Shown here: piece after piece, positions 35,264-46,738 of the stretch
Layout: the number at the start of each line of letters is the position of its first letter
Numbering within the stretch: position 1 is the stretch's first letter
Source of the DNA: Hondaea fermentalgiana
Taxonomy: Eukaryota; Sar; Bigyra; Thraustochytrida; Thraustochytriidae
Length of the DNA stretch: 64,000 nucleotides
Reading direction: 5' to 3'
Assembly (NCBI GenBank): GCA_014084085.1
Contig: NPFB01000018.1
Location: forward strand, 1-64,000
Notes under the pieces: model-generated
The model's input: the letters and a program-made list of their open reading frames with translations, nothing else
The model's database searches: none
Told to the model about the DNA's origin: nothing
Translations under genes and position numbers: made by a program

Positions 35264-38200
35264 TTAGGCGCACACACTTGCGTCCTGCGAGAAGCGGTAA
35301 AAGAGCTCGTAACCCTGCGCAGGCATGCACGACTCCGAGATAGAGCAGCCATTACCAGCCTGCTGGTCACACTGGCGGAAACGAATTGGGCTGGTGAAAA
35401 GCTCGGGATAGTCCTCGTAGTTGACAGACACGACGCCATCACAAGGCAGGCCAGTAGCGGGGATAAAGAAGGCCTGCTCCCATGCACCCTCGTCATTCTG
35501 ATATTCAACCTGGATACCCTCCTGGCAGACGTCGTCCGAAGTAGTGTAGGTCGGGTTGTTCTCGCAAGTGTTTGAAGAATCCTTGGCTCCTGTGCCGTAC
35601 ATTTCCACGTAGTCAACGATGCCAAAGGTCTCCTCCAGGATCTCGCCAGAGCAATCACTGACCCATTGGCCCAGAGAGGTTCCTGATCCACGGTTGGAGC
35701 CAATGGCACGGCAGTAGCGCTTGGCCCAGCGCTTACCAATCTGGTTGTTATCTTGGTTGGAACGGTAGATGTCGCTCACGCAATCGGATGGGGTATCGTA
35801 TGTGGCGGCCGTCTGGCACCATTCCTCAATTGCCTCGGGAATCTGCGCAGTGGTCGTCGCAGTAGCAACAAGAGCCTTCGAAAGCGTAAGAGCGGCACTC
35901 CATTGCTGCCACGTGCACAGACCGAAAACGCTGGTGTCGCTGGTGTCAGTCACGGTGGCTTGCTGGTAATTGACCTCACCTTCCGGGCAGTATCCAGTAG
36001 AGTCAGCATCCGTCGCACGCGACTCAACGGTATCGATAATGTGGTCGATGTTCATGCGGTAGCCAACAATGCCATCCGCCCCACCGTTCTGGCCGATCAT
36101 CTTGAGGCAAGTAATCTGGATGAAAATGCTGCCGTCGTACACCATCTTCCAGGTTCGCTCAGCACCCCGCGCAGAGGTGCGCTGATCTTCAGTGTCAAAG
36201 GAAATATCCGTGAAGACGTCGCTGATCTCACCATCCCAACCAGATCCAGCTTCGGTGAAGCAATCGTCCGAACTCAGCGTGTACATCGTGCTGCCAACAG
36301 TGATGTGCGTGGACTTGATGACTGCACGTTCGCCGAGGGTGACATTGATGTTCATCTCATCGTTCGGAAGCGTGTAGATCTCCATGATGGCTGCCGAAGA
36401 AGCAGGGTTGACCTGGCATGGAGATCCGACAGCACCGATGTCGCTCTGAACAGAGAGGAGATCAGCGCGGGTCTGGTTGTAGTAGCACTGTCTACCCTCA
36501 TGATCGAGCTGAGTCTCGCAAACGCTTTCCTCAATCGGGCACGTAGATCCATCACCTGGGATTTCACGGCCGTCGCACAGAATCCAAGCATCAATCGCAA
36601 GGTTGTTGCCGATCGCCGTGAACGGAGTCATCTCCGGATCACCATAAATGGCGCAGTCACGGCAGCAAGAAGCGACACCACTGTCATCTTCGTCCTCGTA
36701 CACGATCTCGATCTCCAGGACGCCATTGTCTCCGAGCGCGTCTTCGCAATTATCATATCCCTCGAGCTCCGACGCAATGCAGTACGGGCGGCTAGTCTCC
36801 TGCGAACGGCAGTAGCCCCATTCTGTAAGCGGAACCTCCTCGTCTTCGTCCAGCTCGCAGCAGGTGCTGCAGTTACTGAATTGCACGAAATCCTCGGTCG
36901 AGGATACGCACAGCTCCGGCGAGTCGTTCTCCTCCATCGTGCACTCGTAGCAGGTTCCGTTGGGAGGACGAGGGCCTTCAGAAGGTGACATGGTGGGCTC
37001 TGGCGTAGTGGGCTCCGGGGTAGGCGCAGGAGTGGGTGACGGTGTCGGTTCAGGCGTGGGCTCCGGAGTAGTGGGCCCCGGCGTCGGTTCAGGCGTGGGC
37101 TCTGGAGTAGTGGGCTCAGGCGTGGGCTCCGGTGTAGTGGGCTCCGGGGTAGGCGCAGGAGTGGGTGACGGCGTCGGTTCAGGCGTGGGCTCCGGAGTAG
37201 TGGGCTCGGGTGTAGGCGCAGGCGTGGGTGCCGGGGTCGGCTCGGGTGTGGGCTCGGGTGTGGGCTCCGGAGTAGGTGCCGGGGTCGGCTCGGGCGTGGG
37301 CTCCGGAGTAGGCGCAGGCGTGGGTGCCGGGGTAGGTTCGGGCGTGGGCTCCGGGGTAGGTGCAGGCGTAGGTGCCGGGGTGGGCTCGGGCGTGGGCTCC
37401 GGGGTAGGCGCAGGAGTGGGTGCCGGGGTAGGCTCAGGAGTGGGCTCCGGGGTAGGCGCGGGTGTGGGTGAAGGTGTGGGCTCGGGTGTGGGCTCAGGAG
37501 TAGGTGCAGGCGTAGGGGCCGGGGTGGGCTCGGGCGTAGGCTCCGGAGTAGGCGCAGGCGTGGGTGCCGGGGTAGGCTCAGGCGTGGGCTCAGGCGTAGG
37601 CGCCGGGGTGGGCTCGGGCGTAGGCTCAGGAGTAGGCGAGTTCGTAGGCGAGGGCGTGGGGCACTCCGTGGTCGAGAATTCGATGGACGCGGTGAAGCCG
37701 TTGACGGGCAAACAGTTGTTCTCGCTGGCACAGGTTGACTGGATGGACTCGCACTGTGCAAGACGGATGGGGCGTACCATTAGATCCGGGAAGTCGCTGC
37801 CGCTAATGGTGAGAATGTCGTTGCAAGGAGGAAGCGAAGCAGGCACAAAAAATGCGGTCTCCCACATAGACGTGTCCTCGTTGTAGGACTGGACCTTGAC
37901 ACCGACCTCGCAAGTGCTCGAGGCAGTCTGGTTGTACTCGGTCGCATCAGCGATGCACTCCGTAGGCGTTTCGGCAGCCGAAGTTACCTCGTAAGACGGA
38001 CGGTCAGTCACGTACTGGAACCACGTAAAGTCAGCAATGTCCTCGAGGCACTGCATGTATCCATCCTCATCGTAGCCAGAGCCATCGCTGTTCATGTTGT
38101 CGATCTGGCACACGATGTCAGCCCAGCTGTAGCCGGTCTCTGAGCAGTTGCTGAGGATGCGCTCCGAGCAGGCCGCGTCGCTCTCGATGGTCGGGGTGAC

Positions 38201-39442
38201 GCCAGAGTAGTCATTCTCCTCGCACCACTTGAGCACATTGTCCTCAAGGTTCGAGTTCATGCAGGTGGCATCAACAAGAGCCTTGCAGGCCTCGAGGCAG
38301 CCGCCGATTTCTTCGCGGAGGCACTGATCATCCTGGGCAAGCGTAAGAGTGCCCGTACCGGCAGCGGACTCGCTGATGGTACCGGTGCTGCAAAAGCCAG
38401 AGTAGTCACTCGACGAAGTCGTTGCGTCCCCAGCAGTTGGGATTTCCAGGCTGACATCAAGACGGGAGCGAGCATCCGAGGTACGCTGGCAGAGAATGCT
38501 GGTAAGAACGCTGCCAGCGGTGTTCTGCACAGACCAGAGGACGCGATCCTCGGACTCGGTTGTCACTGACCACGTGTCAGGGAAGTTCGCAGCCGAGGTA
38601 GTCCAGGCGGTAGACGAGGTGTCATCAAGACAGCCAGAGGCAGCAAGAGAAAAGGTCTCCGAGCCGACATTCATGTTGACAGCTTCCGTGACACCGCGCT
38701 CACCGAGAACGAGCTCGATGGTGTAGTCCTCGCCGCTGAAGAACTCCATGGTCGGGTAGTTGGTACCATTCCAGATGCTCTTGGACTGGCAGGGGCTGCC
38801 GCTCTCTTCCCAGCTGTACCACCACGGTTGCGGGTCATCAGAGTCAGGCTTACGGGTCCGGCGCACGAACTCGCACTGCTCACCCCAGGGATCAGTCTGC
38901 TCGTGACAGAGCTTGGGGCGGTGAAGGCAGTCGCTGGCACGACGATCGTCGCAGATGATCCAGTTGGCGCGGACGCCGGCAAAAGAGGTACAGCGCGGGT
39001 CGCCCCAGCAAGTGCACTCGAGGCAGCAAAGCTCGCTGGATTCGACAGACTCATACGAGAAGACGAGATTGATATCGATCTCGGAGTTCTCGGCCGTGCA
39101 GCCCGTGTCAGCTTCGAGGTCGCACCAGGGCTCCGAGGTAGACATCGAACGGCAGATATCATCCGTTTGCAGAGCGCGGGAAGTAGACACGGCTGAGTCC
39201 TCGAGGCCGAGGAGGCGGCGCGCGTCATCCTGGCCACCAACAAGGTTAGGGCAGCAGCTGCCAGTAGAAACCTCATCGGCTGTGCTCTGGACATTTGAGA
39301 GGTAGGGCGAAGTGCTCAAGACATCGCAAGCTTGGTTTTCGAAAGAAAGCGTCTGGTCGGTGGCGGTGCAGCCATCGCTCTGGGCGAGAGCAGTGGCTAC
39401 GTTGGCCACGAGCACAATCGCGACCGAGGTCGCGAACTTCAT
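35264..39442 (-). CDS. Secreted two-lobe Cys-rich protein, paralogue B (long Thr-Pro hinge)
   Basis: 1392 residues with signal peptide [20 protein letters not shown] and predicted cleavage before Gln21. N lobe about 21-592 (CWGDPRC motif, CDDRR, LGERGV), hinge about 593-819, C lobe about 820-1392 ([31 protein letters not shown]-like end). The hinge is about 227 residues of TPEP/TPAP units with a few TTPEP and SPTP variants, so it should be a stiff, extended, probably O-glycosylated stalk. Shortly after the signal peptide is the shared [11 protein letters not shown]...SRALQTD segment. DNA of the N lobe is almost identical to paralogue C, while the C lobe is the most diverged of the three. Transcribed in the same direction as A and C. 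Function unknown. Confidence 0.87.
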   Translation of the reverse strand: MKFATSVAIVLVANVATALAQSDGCTATDQTLSFENQACDVLSTSPYLSNVQSTADEVSTGSCCPNLVGGQDDARRLLGLEDSAVSTSRALQTDDICRSMSTSEPWCDLEADTGCTAENSEIDINLVFSYESVESSELCCLECTCWGDPRCTSFAGVRANWIICDDRRASDCLHRPKLCHEQTDPWGEQCEFVRRTRKPDSDDPQPWWYSWEESGSPCQSKSIWNGTNYPTMEFFSGEDYTIELVLGERGVTEAVNMNVGSETFSLAASGCLDDTSSTAWTTSAANFPDTWSVTTESEDRVLWSVQNTAGSVLTSILCQRTSDARSRLDVSLEIPTAGDATTSSSDYSGFCSTGTISESAAGTGTLTLAQDDQCLREEIGGCLEACKALVDATCMNSNLEDNVLKWCEENDYSGVTPTIESDAACSERILSNCSETGYSWADIVCQIDNMNSDGSGYDEDGYMQCLEDIADFTWFQYVTDRPSYEVTSAAETPTECIADATEYNQTASSTCEVGVKVQSYNEDTSMWETAFFVPASLPPCNDILTISGSDFPDLMVRPIRLAQCESIQSTCASENNCLPVNGFTASIEFSTTECPTPSPTNSPTPEPTPEPTPAPTPEPTPEPTPAPTPAPTPEPTPEPTPAPTPAPTPEPTPEPTPSPTPAPTPEPTPEPTPAPTPAPTPEPTPEPTPAPTPAPTPEPTPEPTPAPTPAPTPEPTPEPTPAPTPEPTPEPTPEPTPAPTPAPTPEPTTPEPTPEPTPSPTPAPTPEPTTPEPTPEPTTPEPTPEPTPGPTTPEPTPEPTPSPTPAPTPEPTTPEPTMSPSEGPRPPNGTCYECTMEENDSPELCVSSTEDFVQFSNCSTCCELDEDEEVPLTEWGYCRSQETSRPYCIASELEGYDNCEDALGDNGVLEIEIVYEDEDDSGVASCCRDCAIYGDPEMTPFTAIGNNLAIDAWILCDGREIPGDGSTCPIEESVCETQLDHEGRQCYYNQTRADLLSVQSDIGAVGSPCQVNPASSAAIMEIYTLPNDEMNINVTLGERAVIKSTHITVGSTMYTLSSDDCFTEAGSGWDGEISDVFTDISFDTEDQRTSARGAERTWKMVYDGSIFIQITCLKMIGQNGGADGIVGYRMNIDHIIDTVESRATDADSTGYCPEGEVNYQQATVTDTSDTSVFGLCTWQQWSAALTLSKALVATATTTAQIPEAIEEWCQTAATYDTPSDCVSDIYRSNQDNNQIGKRWAKRYCRAIGSNRGSGTSLGQWVSDCSGEILEETFGIVDYVEMYGTGAKDSSNTCENNPTYTTSDDVCQEGIQVEYQNDEGAWEQAFFIPATGLPCDGVVSVNYEDYPELFTSPIRFRQCDQQAGNGCSISESCMPAQGYELFYRFSQDASVCA
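36990..37665. repeat. Coding 12-bp minisatellite (Thr-Pro hinge of paralogue B)
   Basis: About 56 units of a 12-base motif encode TPEP or TPAP on the minus strand. Third positions vary among neighbours (GGC/GGG/GGT, GTG/GTA), and blocks of identical longer order recur, as expected if units duplicate by slippage or unequal exchange. The opposite strand stays open as a GSGVGAGV frame, which is a by-product. Confidence 0.9.
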
Positions 39443-42400
39443 GATGGGTAGTGAACGATCTCCTCGCTGCCGGTTCGTTTGGCGACAAGAAGCAGCGTCT
39501 GTGGCCCGATCCTCGGGTCACAGGCGCGTAGCTAGTAACGCGTTTGGTCTTCGTGCGCTCCCCCGGGTGGTGGCGCGCAGCGACCGCGTTTCTGGTTTGA
39601 TTGCGAGATGCGCGAAAATCTGCATGGCGCAAGTCTGTGTGCCGCTCCTTCCTTTAAAAAAGTTTTTTCCGTCGAAACAAAAACTACCTTTGCTTTTCTC
39701 TACACGGGATGACTGGCTTTCACGCGCCGTGATTGAGGGTGCCTTCTCTCTTTTACCCCTTCCTCCGCCCTTCCTCCTCAACCTGCCGTTCCCGACAGTC
39801 TAGCGCAGCTTGATAGGTGGTCGAAAACTCATCTCTGCAGTCCATCGGCCGCGGTCTCTGTGCTCGCCGTGCGAGGATGCTGCGCTCGCAGGGCGCTTGC
39901 ACGTCCTGTGCGCTCGACAGCACGGGCCGCTTATTTTCTTGCCGTCGCTGCAGCCGAACGCTGAGACTCATCAAGCAGTGCACGCGGCAGGCGTAAAAAG
40001 AAAAAAACAAGATGGACGCCCGCATGAGCAGCCCACGTTCCGCGAGGCGGACTAAGGGACTCCTAGTCCGTACCTACCTACTATTTTTGAAATATCATTG
40101 ATTTTCACGTGACGCATGCCTGCGCCTTCCGTGGCAAGCTTCCAGCTCCTTGCCTGCCTTCCTCTCCCTTTAAACTTGAAGCCGACCTGCGCTCTCCTCG
40201 CGCCGCAGAGCGAGGGATCGCAGCGATGCTGGACTTCCGCCATCCCTCTTTCTCTCCTTCGTCAAGCCCGCAGCGTCAGCACGCGGCAAGGCCGCCCGCG
40301 GCGCGACGTCGGCCGCAGCGCGCCCACGCCACGCCACGCCACGCCGGGCGGCGCGTGCAGCGCAGCCGGCAGCCGGCAGCCTCGTCTCCGCTCCCGCGAG
40401 AAAAGTGGATTCCTGCGCCCTGGTCTGCTGCTCACGGCAGCGCTCCCCGCGCCCGATCCCGTCTCGTCTCGTCTCGCCCGTGCTAAACCCGTGCCGGCCG
40501 CCGCCCGTCACGCGCATCACGGCCGCCAGCGCCAGCGCGTATCTTCGCCGCACTTCCCGGAGTCATTCTCCTCTGTACAGCGCGTCGCCGCGGCCGCCGC
40601 AGAGAGAGCAGAGAGAGGCTGGCAGGCAGGGGAAAGGGGAAAGAGCGCGGGCGGCAGCAGCCACGGCCCGCTCGCTCGCTCGCTCGCCCGCTCGCTTGGC
40701 CGCGCCGCGGCCCCGGGCCGAACAGAGATCGGGCCGCGGCCCTGCGCTGCGCCGCGCAGCAGGAGCGGCTGTCGGAGGGACCTGGGCGCGGGAGGGTGGG
40801 AGAGCGACGGGCAGGGTGATCTCGCGTGAGTTCCGCAGGGAGAAGACGTCGCTTGTGCGCGCCAGTGCCATCCGTCTCGGCAGGAGCGCCACGGTGCGTC
40901 GAGCCGCGCCGTGATGAGTGGCCAGGCAGGCACTGTCAGATGCGTGCTTTTGCAGCTGCAGCTCCCGGCGCCGTGCTGCGTTGATGAAGCGCTCACACGA
41001 GACAGTCTGCGGTAGGCAAGCAAGGAAGCAAGCAAAGGAGCAAGGAAGCAAGCCAGGCGGGGGATGCTCGCCGGAATGGCTTCGACGCCGTGGCACGCCT
41101 ACGCACGCCCAGGCGCCCGCGCTGCGCCTGTCTGGGAGCCTGGCTGCGCGGCCTCGCATCTTCACCTCGTTTCATCTCGCCGCGCCCCGCCTTGCCACGC
41201 CTCCAAACCCCGTGCGGCGCGGCGCGGCGCGGCGCGGCGCGGCGCAGCGCAGCTCGCTGCACGCACATCGATCGGCCAGGCCTCGCGGCACGGGCCGAGT
41301 GCAAGAACTGAAAAAGAAGTGCAAACAGTAAAGATGGAGGGCTGGGCGGCCATCGTGCTGCTAGCAGCCGTGCAGGCGCCCACGACAGCGCGAGGCAGCT
41401 CGCAAGCGCTTTCATGCCGCCCAGCAACTTGACGACGCACGCCAAGCATACTGGCAAGCACGCGCGCACGCCCAAGCGGACAGAGCTCGGCACTGTGTCT
41501 CGAGCAACAATCAAAGGACGGAAACTTGGCCATGGGGAGCCGCCATTTCGAAGGAGGGGGGCGCGTGCAAATGGTGTGCGACCACTTACGCATCCTTGGC
41601 GCGACCGACCGCTGCCGATCGGGAGGAGAACTCGAGGCGGAAGGACGGGAGCAATGGCGGCGAAAGCGATGGCCAAGGCGGTGGATTCTTTGATGTCGCC
41701 ACAAGCCTGGCTGACTGCTTCTGTCAGATCATGCGGCACGATTTAGAAGCACAGGCCAACGCACGCCGTCGTGCGTCGTGAGGGGATTGAGCGGGCCAGC
41801 AGCTTCGCTCCCAAAGTCCAGGAAATCCTGCTCAGACTGCTCAGAAGGCAGCCAGACCAGCACGTTCGCACTGCAAATAAGGTACGCAGTCAAAATGCTG
41901 CTGCTCACGCGCGAATGATTCTGCTTATTTCGCTCGGCTGCGGCTCGAACGCCAGACGAACAGCCAAAGTCTTCTGGCCAGGAAACCGCTGCAGCAACTC
42001 CTACTAGGATAGCCGCTGTGGCAGGTGGAAGCTTGACGTGTCGGCCTGTCGGAGCGAGTGGCTGCGACAGTGGCGGATCCTTAGAAATGGCCGACTCCAA
42101 GATCCTTCTCTAAGTTTGTTAGTCAGACTTACTGTTAGTCAGTCAGGACAGACGCAGCAGGAACTGCGCATGACTGGTAGTCGGGAACAGCTAAAAAAAG
42201 ACTACATCGCTGGTAGCTCGCGAGAGAAATCGCTCAGATTCCGCGCGCGCGGGGCTTCCTAAGCTGAAATTGATCGGGCAACTTGGCTTTGGCGACAAGT
42301 ATTGGTATGCGTCGCCAGAGAATTCATGGAGTCTACACACTGGCGCGCAGGACAGACGAAGAAGCTACCAACCAAATGGAAGACGTTTACTTTCGATCGA

Positions 42401-43102
42401 GTCGACCAACCCTTGATTATATGTTGAAAGTACTCTACATTGAAAAGATCGTCCAGTGCTATTGCTTATTTGCTGCCTCTGCCATTCTGTCTTGTCTTGT
42501 GTTATCCAGACGGTTTTGCTCAAATTAAGCTCGAGGATGAGTGTCCTCGCCCAAAACGGCAATAGCGCTGCGAGAGATCGTACCTAGCCAAGGCATTTTA
42601 CTGATATTACGCCGGACCTGGGCCATCGATCCACCTTACGTGGGGAGAGCTTTTAGATTTCGAACGCGTCTTGCGTTGGGTAATGTAGAAGCGAGGCGCG
42701 ATCAAGAAGTCGCAACGAGCTGGCAAACGAAGAGCTCAAGCATAGCAGTCAGGCCGCGACTTTCAAAGTTAAAGGCCATACACGTGCGAAAGCTTCTCTG
42801 GATCGTTGCAGGCCAGAAATGCGAATATCGTAAAGCTCTGTGACATAGAGACATTGGCTTTCCACATCGGGTCGTAAAAGTCCATCTCCAGATTTTAAGC
42901 GCTAGAATTTTCATCAGCCCCAAAGCCTCGTCGTAGAAAAGCGCGAGCTTTAGCAACGCACCAATGCACACGGTTATCCTAAACCACCATGCGCCCACTC
43001 CATGAAGATTTCTTTCGCCTGGCAAGGAGGTGTACTCGAGCCAACGAAGAAATGGCAGAAAAGAGAGAAAAAGGATCAAATGCTGATGTTAAAATGTGAT
43101 GT
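39443..43102. other. Intergenic region between paralogues B and C
   Basis: 3.66 kb without a supported gene. The left two thirds (to about 41330) are GC-rich, with GCTC runs (about 40672-40695) and a GGCGC pentamer array (41214-41245). The right third (about 41750-43100) is AT-richer and of mixed composition, with only short frames. I looked for a decayed fourth paralogue and see no Cys/GDP motif in any frame. Promoter of B at the left end; 3' flank of C at the right. Confidence 0.55.
41214..41245. repeat. (GGCGC)n pentanucleotide array
   Basis: About six uninterrupted GCGGC/GGCGC units that grade into GCAGC. Confidence 0.9.
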
Positions 43103-46100
43103 CTATGGGCACGCGCCGCCATCCTGGAAGCGATAGAAGATCTCGTAGCCTTGCGCGGGCATGCAAGACTCGGCAAGAGTGCAGCCGTTGTTGGCGACCT
43201 GGTCACACTGGCGGAAGCGCATCCTGTTGACGAAGAGCTCCGGGTAGTTACGGTAAGAGACCGTGATGATACCGTCGCAGGGGAGGTTCGTCGCCGGGAC
43301 AAAGAACGACTGGGTCCAGGCGCCGGCGTCCGAGTCGTAGTACTCGACCTGAATACCCTCCACACAGACGTCATCCGAAACTTCGTAGGTCGGGTTGTTC
43401 AAGCACGTGTTGGCAGAGTTCTTCTCACCAGTTCCGTAGTTCTCGACGTAAGAAACGATGCCGAAGGTCTCCTCCTGAATATCAGTCGTGCACTGGTCGA
43501 CCCATCGGCTCACCGACATGCCGGCGCCACGGTTGGAAGAGATGGCCTTGCAATAACGCTTTGCCCAGGTCTCACCGATCTTCTGGTAGTTGCTGCGTCC
43601 CTTAACAATGTCATTGTAGCAGGCGTTAGCAGACAGATCAGTGTTTGCGGTCTCGCACCACTCCTGGATCGCGTCCTTGATCTGGGCCGTCGTAGTCGCG
43701 GTGGCGACGAGAGCCTTGGCCAGGGTAAGACCCTCACTCCACTGCTGCCAGGTGCACTCAGCGAAAACGCTGCCGTCTTCGGTATCAGTCGGCGTAGAGT
43801 CCTGGTAGTCGACGGTGCCAGTGGGGCAGTAGCCGGTGGCAGCATCAGCAGTGGCGCGGTCTTCGTCGATGTCAATGATGTGGTCGATGTTCATGCGGTA
43901 ACCCACAACACCAGCGGCACCACCACTCTGGCCAATCATCTTCAGGCAAGTGAACTGGAAGTACATGCTGTCGTCGTAGACAAGCGACCAAGTCCGCTCA
44001 GCACCGCGAGAGGTGCTTCGCTTGTCAGAAGAGTCGTAAGTGATGTTCGTGAAGGCAGCAGACGGGTCAGTGTTCCAGCCCGAACCAGCACCTTCAAAGC
44101 AGTCAGCGGCAGTGAGAGAATAGGTCGTTCCGCCCGTGGTAAGACGCGTCTCGAGGATGACAGCACGTTCACCGAGTACAGCGCTGACAGAGATGGCATC
44201 ATCACCCGTGGTGTAGACCTCCATGACAGCCTCGCCAGATGCCGGATCGGCCTGGCATGGTGAGCCCACCGCACCAATGTCACTCTGGTCAGTGGCAAGC
44301 ATCTCAGCACGGGTCTCGTTGTAGATGCAGTTATTGCCGGCGTGGTCAAGCTCACTAGTGCAGGTTTCGCTATCGATAGGGCAGGTGGAGCCGTCGCCAG
44401 GAATCTCGCGACCATCGCAGATAATCCAGGCATCGATGGCGAGGTTGTTGCCGACAGAGGTAAACGAAGTCATCTCGGGATCACCATAAATGGCACAGTC
44501 GCGGCAGCACGATACAGGCTCCGTCGTCGGGCTCGCGTACGAGATGTTAATGTCGAGAGTACTGTCGTTGTTGAGGTCATCACAGATATCCGACTGACTG
44601 CTGTCCGAAGTGTCGCAGTACGGGCGAGTGGTCTCCTGCGTGCGGCAGTAGCCCCACTCGGTGAGCTCCGGGGTTTCGTCATCCTCGGGTTCGCAGCAGG
44701 TATCACAGGTGCCAATTTGGGCGTAGTCCTCGGTCGAAGACACACAGATCTCCGGAGCCTGGCCTTCCGGGTACTCGGCGCACGTGTAACAACCCTCATC
44801 CGAGACATCAACTGTAGGGGCCTCCGTGGGCTCAGGCGTGGGCTCCGGAGTAGTGGGCACCGGAGTAGGTTCAGGCGTAGGCTCCGGAGTAGTGGGCTCC
44901 GGGGTTGGCTCGGGCGTGGGCTCAGGTGTGGGCGAGGGCGTAGGGGCGGGTGTGGGGCAAGAGTCCGAGGAGTACTGGACAGAAGCGGTGAAGCCGTTGG
45001 TAGGAAGACAGTTGTTCGCGTTGGCGCACTCCGTTTGGATAGACTCGCACTGCGTGAGACGGACCGGACGCACCATCACGTTCGGGTAGTCGCTGCCGCT
45101 GACAGTGAGAATGTCGTTGCAAGGAGGAAGCGAAGCAGGCACGAAAAACTCATCCTCCCACGAAGCGGTGTCCTCGTTAAAAGACTGGACCTGGACACCG
45201 ACCTCGCAAGTGCTCGAAGCAGACGTGTTATAATCGGACACATCAGAGATGCACTCTGTGGGCGTCTCGGAAGACGAGGTCACCTCGTAAGACGGACGGT
45301 CAGTCACGTACTGGAACCACGTAAAGTCAGCAATGTCCTCGAGACACTGCATGTATCCATCCTCATCGTAGCCAGAGCCATCGCTGTTCATGTTGTCGAT
45401 CTGGCACACGATGTCAGCCCAGCTGTAGCCGGTCTCTGAGCAGTTGCTGAGAATGCGCTCCGAGCAGGCCTCATCGCTCTCAATGGTCGGGGTGACGCCA
45501 GAGTAGTCGTTATCCTCGCACCACTTAAGCACGTTGCTCTCAAGGTTCGAGTTCACACAGGTGGCATCAACAAGGGCCTTGCAGGCCTCGAGGCAGCCGC
45601 CGATTTCTTCGCGGAGGCACTGATCATCCTGAGCAAGCGAGAGCGTGCCCGTACCGGCAGAGGACTCGCTGATGGTACCGGTGCTGCAAAAGCCAGAGTA
45701 GTCACTCGAGGTGGAGGTCGCGTCACCGGCAGTGGGGATGCTGAGGGTGACATCGAGACGCGAGCGAGCATCCGAGGTGCGCTGGCAGAGAACGTTGGCA
45801 AAAACGGTGGCACCAGTGTTCTGCACAGACCACAGGACGCGATCCTCGGACTCGGTTGTCACTGTCCACGTGTCAGGAAAATTAGAAGCCGAGTAGGTCC
45901 AGGCGCTAGCCGAGGTGTCATCAAGACAGCTGGAGGCAGCGAGAGAAAAGGTCTCCGAGCCAACATTCATGTTGACGGTCTCCGTGACACCACGCTCACC
46001 GAGAACGAGCTCGATGGTGTAGTCCTCGCCGCTGAAGAACTCCATGGTCGGGTAGTTGGTTCCGTTCCAGATGCTCTTGGACTGGCAGGGGCTTCCGCTC

Positions 46101-46738
46101 TCATCCCAGCTGTACCACCACGGCTGAGAGGCATTGCTGCCCGGCTGGCGGGTCCGGCGCACGAACTCGCACTGCTCACCCCAGGGATCAGTCTGCTCGT
46201 TACAGAGCTTGGGGCGGTGAAGGCAGTCGCTGGCGCGGCGATCGTCACAGATAATCCAGTTGGCACGGGCTCCAGAGAAAGAGGTGCAGCGCGGATCGCC
46301 CCAGCAGGTGCACTCGCTGCAGCAAAGCTCGCTAGACTCGACGGTCTCATACGAAAAGACAAGCGAAATCTCGACCTCGCTAGTCTCAGCCGAGCAACCC
46401 GTGTCGGCGTCGAGGTCACAGTACGGCTCGGTAATGGTGACAGAACGGCAGGTATCCTCGGATTGCAGGGCGCGCGAGGTGGACACAGCCGAGTCCTCGA
46501 GGCCGAGAAGACGGCGGGCATCAGACTGACTCGCCACGAGGTTGGGGCAGCAGGAGTCCAGGGTAACGGGGCCAAGGGCCGAGGCCGTGTTCGCAAGGTA
46601 CGGCGAGGTGCCGAGGACTTCGCAGGCTTGGCTGTCAAAGCTCAGCTCCTCGTTGGCGCTGGTGCAGCCATCACTCTGTGCGAGGGCAGTGGCGAGGTTG
46701 GCCACCAAGACAATGGCGACCGACGACACGAACTTCAT
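43103..46738 (-). CDS. Secreted two-lobe Cys-rich protein, paralogue C (medium hinge)
   Basis: 1211 residues from ATG 46738 (five extra codons to 46753 would spoil the signal peptide). Signal [20 protein letters not shown], cleavage before Gln21. N lobe about 21-592, Thr-Pro-Glu hinge about 593-639 with TPEPTPEP and TTPEP units, C lobe about 640-1211. Both lobes carry the Cys/GDP motif (CWGDPRC; YGDPEMTSF), GSPCQ, LGER and the closing CMPAQG. The N lobe matches paralogue B nearly base for base over long runs (45282-45470 against 37986-38174 differs at 2 of 189 bases). The C lobe shares wording with paralogue A instead (NLPCDGIITV, NNGCTLAESC, GTGEKN). C is therefore a mosaic. No membrane anchor. 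Function unknown. Confidence 0.87.
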   Translation of the reverse strand: MKFVSSVAIVLVANLATALAQSDGCTSANEELSFDSQACEVLGTSPYLANTASALGPVTLDSCCPNLVASQSDARRLLGLEDSAVSTSRALQSEDTCRSVTITEPYCDLDADTGCSAETSEVEISLVFSYETVESSELCCSECTCWGDPRCTSFSGARANWIICDDRRASDCLHRPKLCNEQTDPWGEQCEFVRRTRQPGSNASQPWWYSWDESGSPCQSKSIWNGTNYPTMEFFSGEDYTIELVLGERGVTETVNMNVGSETFSLAASSCLDDTSASAWTYSASNFPDTWTVTTESEDRVLWSVQNTGATVFANVLCQRTSDARSRLDVTLSIPTAGDATSTSSDYSGFCSTGTISESSAGTGTLSLAQDDQCLREEIGGCLEACKALVDATCVNSNLESNVLKWCEDNDYSGVTPTIESDEACSERILSNCSETGYSWADIVCQIDNMNSDGSGYDEDGYMQCLEDIADFTWFQYVTDRPSYEVTSSSETPTECISDVSDYNTSASSTCEVGVQVQSFNEDTASWEDEFFVPASLPPCNDILTVSGSDYPNVMVRPVRLTQCESIQTECANANNCLPTNGFTASVQYSSDSCPTPAPTPSPTPEPTPEPTPEPTTPEPTPEPTPVPTTPEPTPEPTEAPTVDVSDEGCYTCAEYPEGQAPEICVSSTEDYAQIGTCDTCCEPEDDETPELTEWGYCRTQETTRPYCDTSDSSQSDICDDLNNDSTLDINISYASPTTEPVSCCRDCAIYGDPEMTSFTSVGNNLAIDAWIICDGREIPGDGSTCPIDSETCTSELDHAGNNCIYNETRAEMLATDQSDIGAVGSPCQADPASGEAVMEVYTTGDDAISVSAVLGERAVILETRLTTGGTTYSLTAADCFEGAGSGWNTDPSAAFTNITYDSSDKRSTSRGAERTWSLVYDDSMYFQFTCLKMIGQSGGAAGVVGYRMNIDHIIDIDEDRATADAATGYCPTGTVDYQDSTPTDTEDGSVFAECTWQQWSEGLTLAKALVATATTTAQIKDAIQEWCETANTDLSANACYNDIVKGRSNYQKIGETWAKRYCKAISSNRGAGMSVSRWVDQCTTDIQEETFGIVSYVENYGTGEKNSANTCLNNPTYEVSDDVCVEGIQVEYYDSDAGAWTQSFFVPATNLPCDGIITVSYRNYPELFVNRMRFRQCDQVANNGCTLAESCMPAQGYEIFYRFQDGGACP
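44821..44960. repeat. Coding 12-bp minisatellite (Thr-Pro hinge of paralogue C)
   Basis: The same 12-base TPEP unit as in paralogue B, here about eleven copies, with TTPEP spacers. It is the short allele-like version of the B hinge. Confidence 0.85.

Noticed and set aside
35753..36988. 411-codon plus-strand frame antisense to the C lobe of paralogue B
   Set aside because: Codon-bias shadow: the minus-strand gene has a signal peptide, conserved Cys pattern and two paralogues; the antisense frame has none.
36990..37665. Regular spacing of the hinge repeat considered as a CRISPR-like array
   Set aside because: The units are contiguous 12-mers without unique spacers, in frame in a eukaryotic gene.
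36960..37886. Plus-strand frame encoding an elastin-like GSGVGAGV repeat
   Set aside because: It is the exact antisense of the Thr-Pro hinge of paralogue B. Any 12-base TPEP/TPAP repeat leaves the other strand open; it has no signal peptide, leader or independent context.
43151..45439. Plus-strand frames of 370 and 365 codons antisense to paralogue C
   Set aside because: Same reason as for paralogue B; Arg/Val-rich shadow translation without recognisable content.
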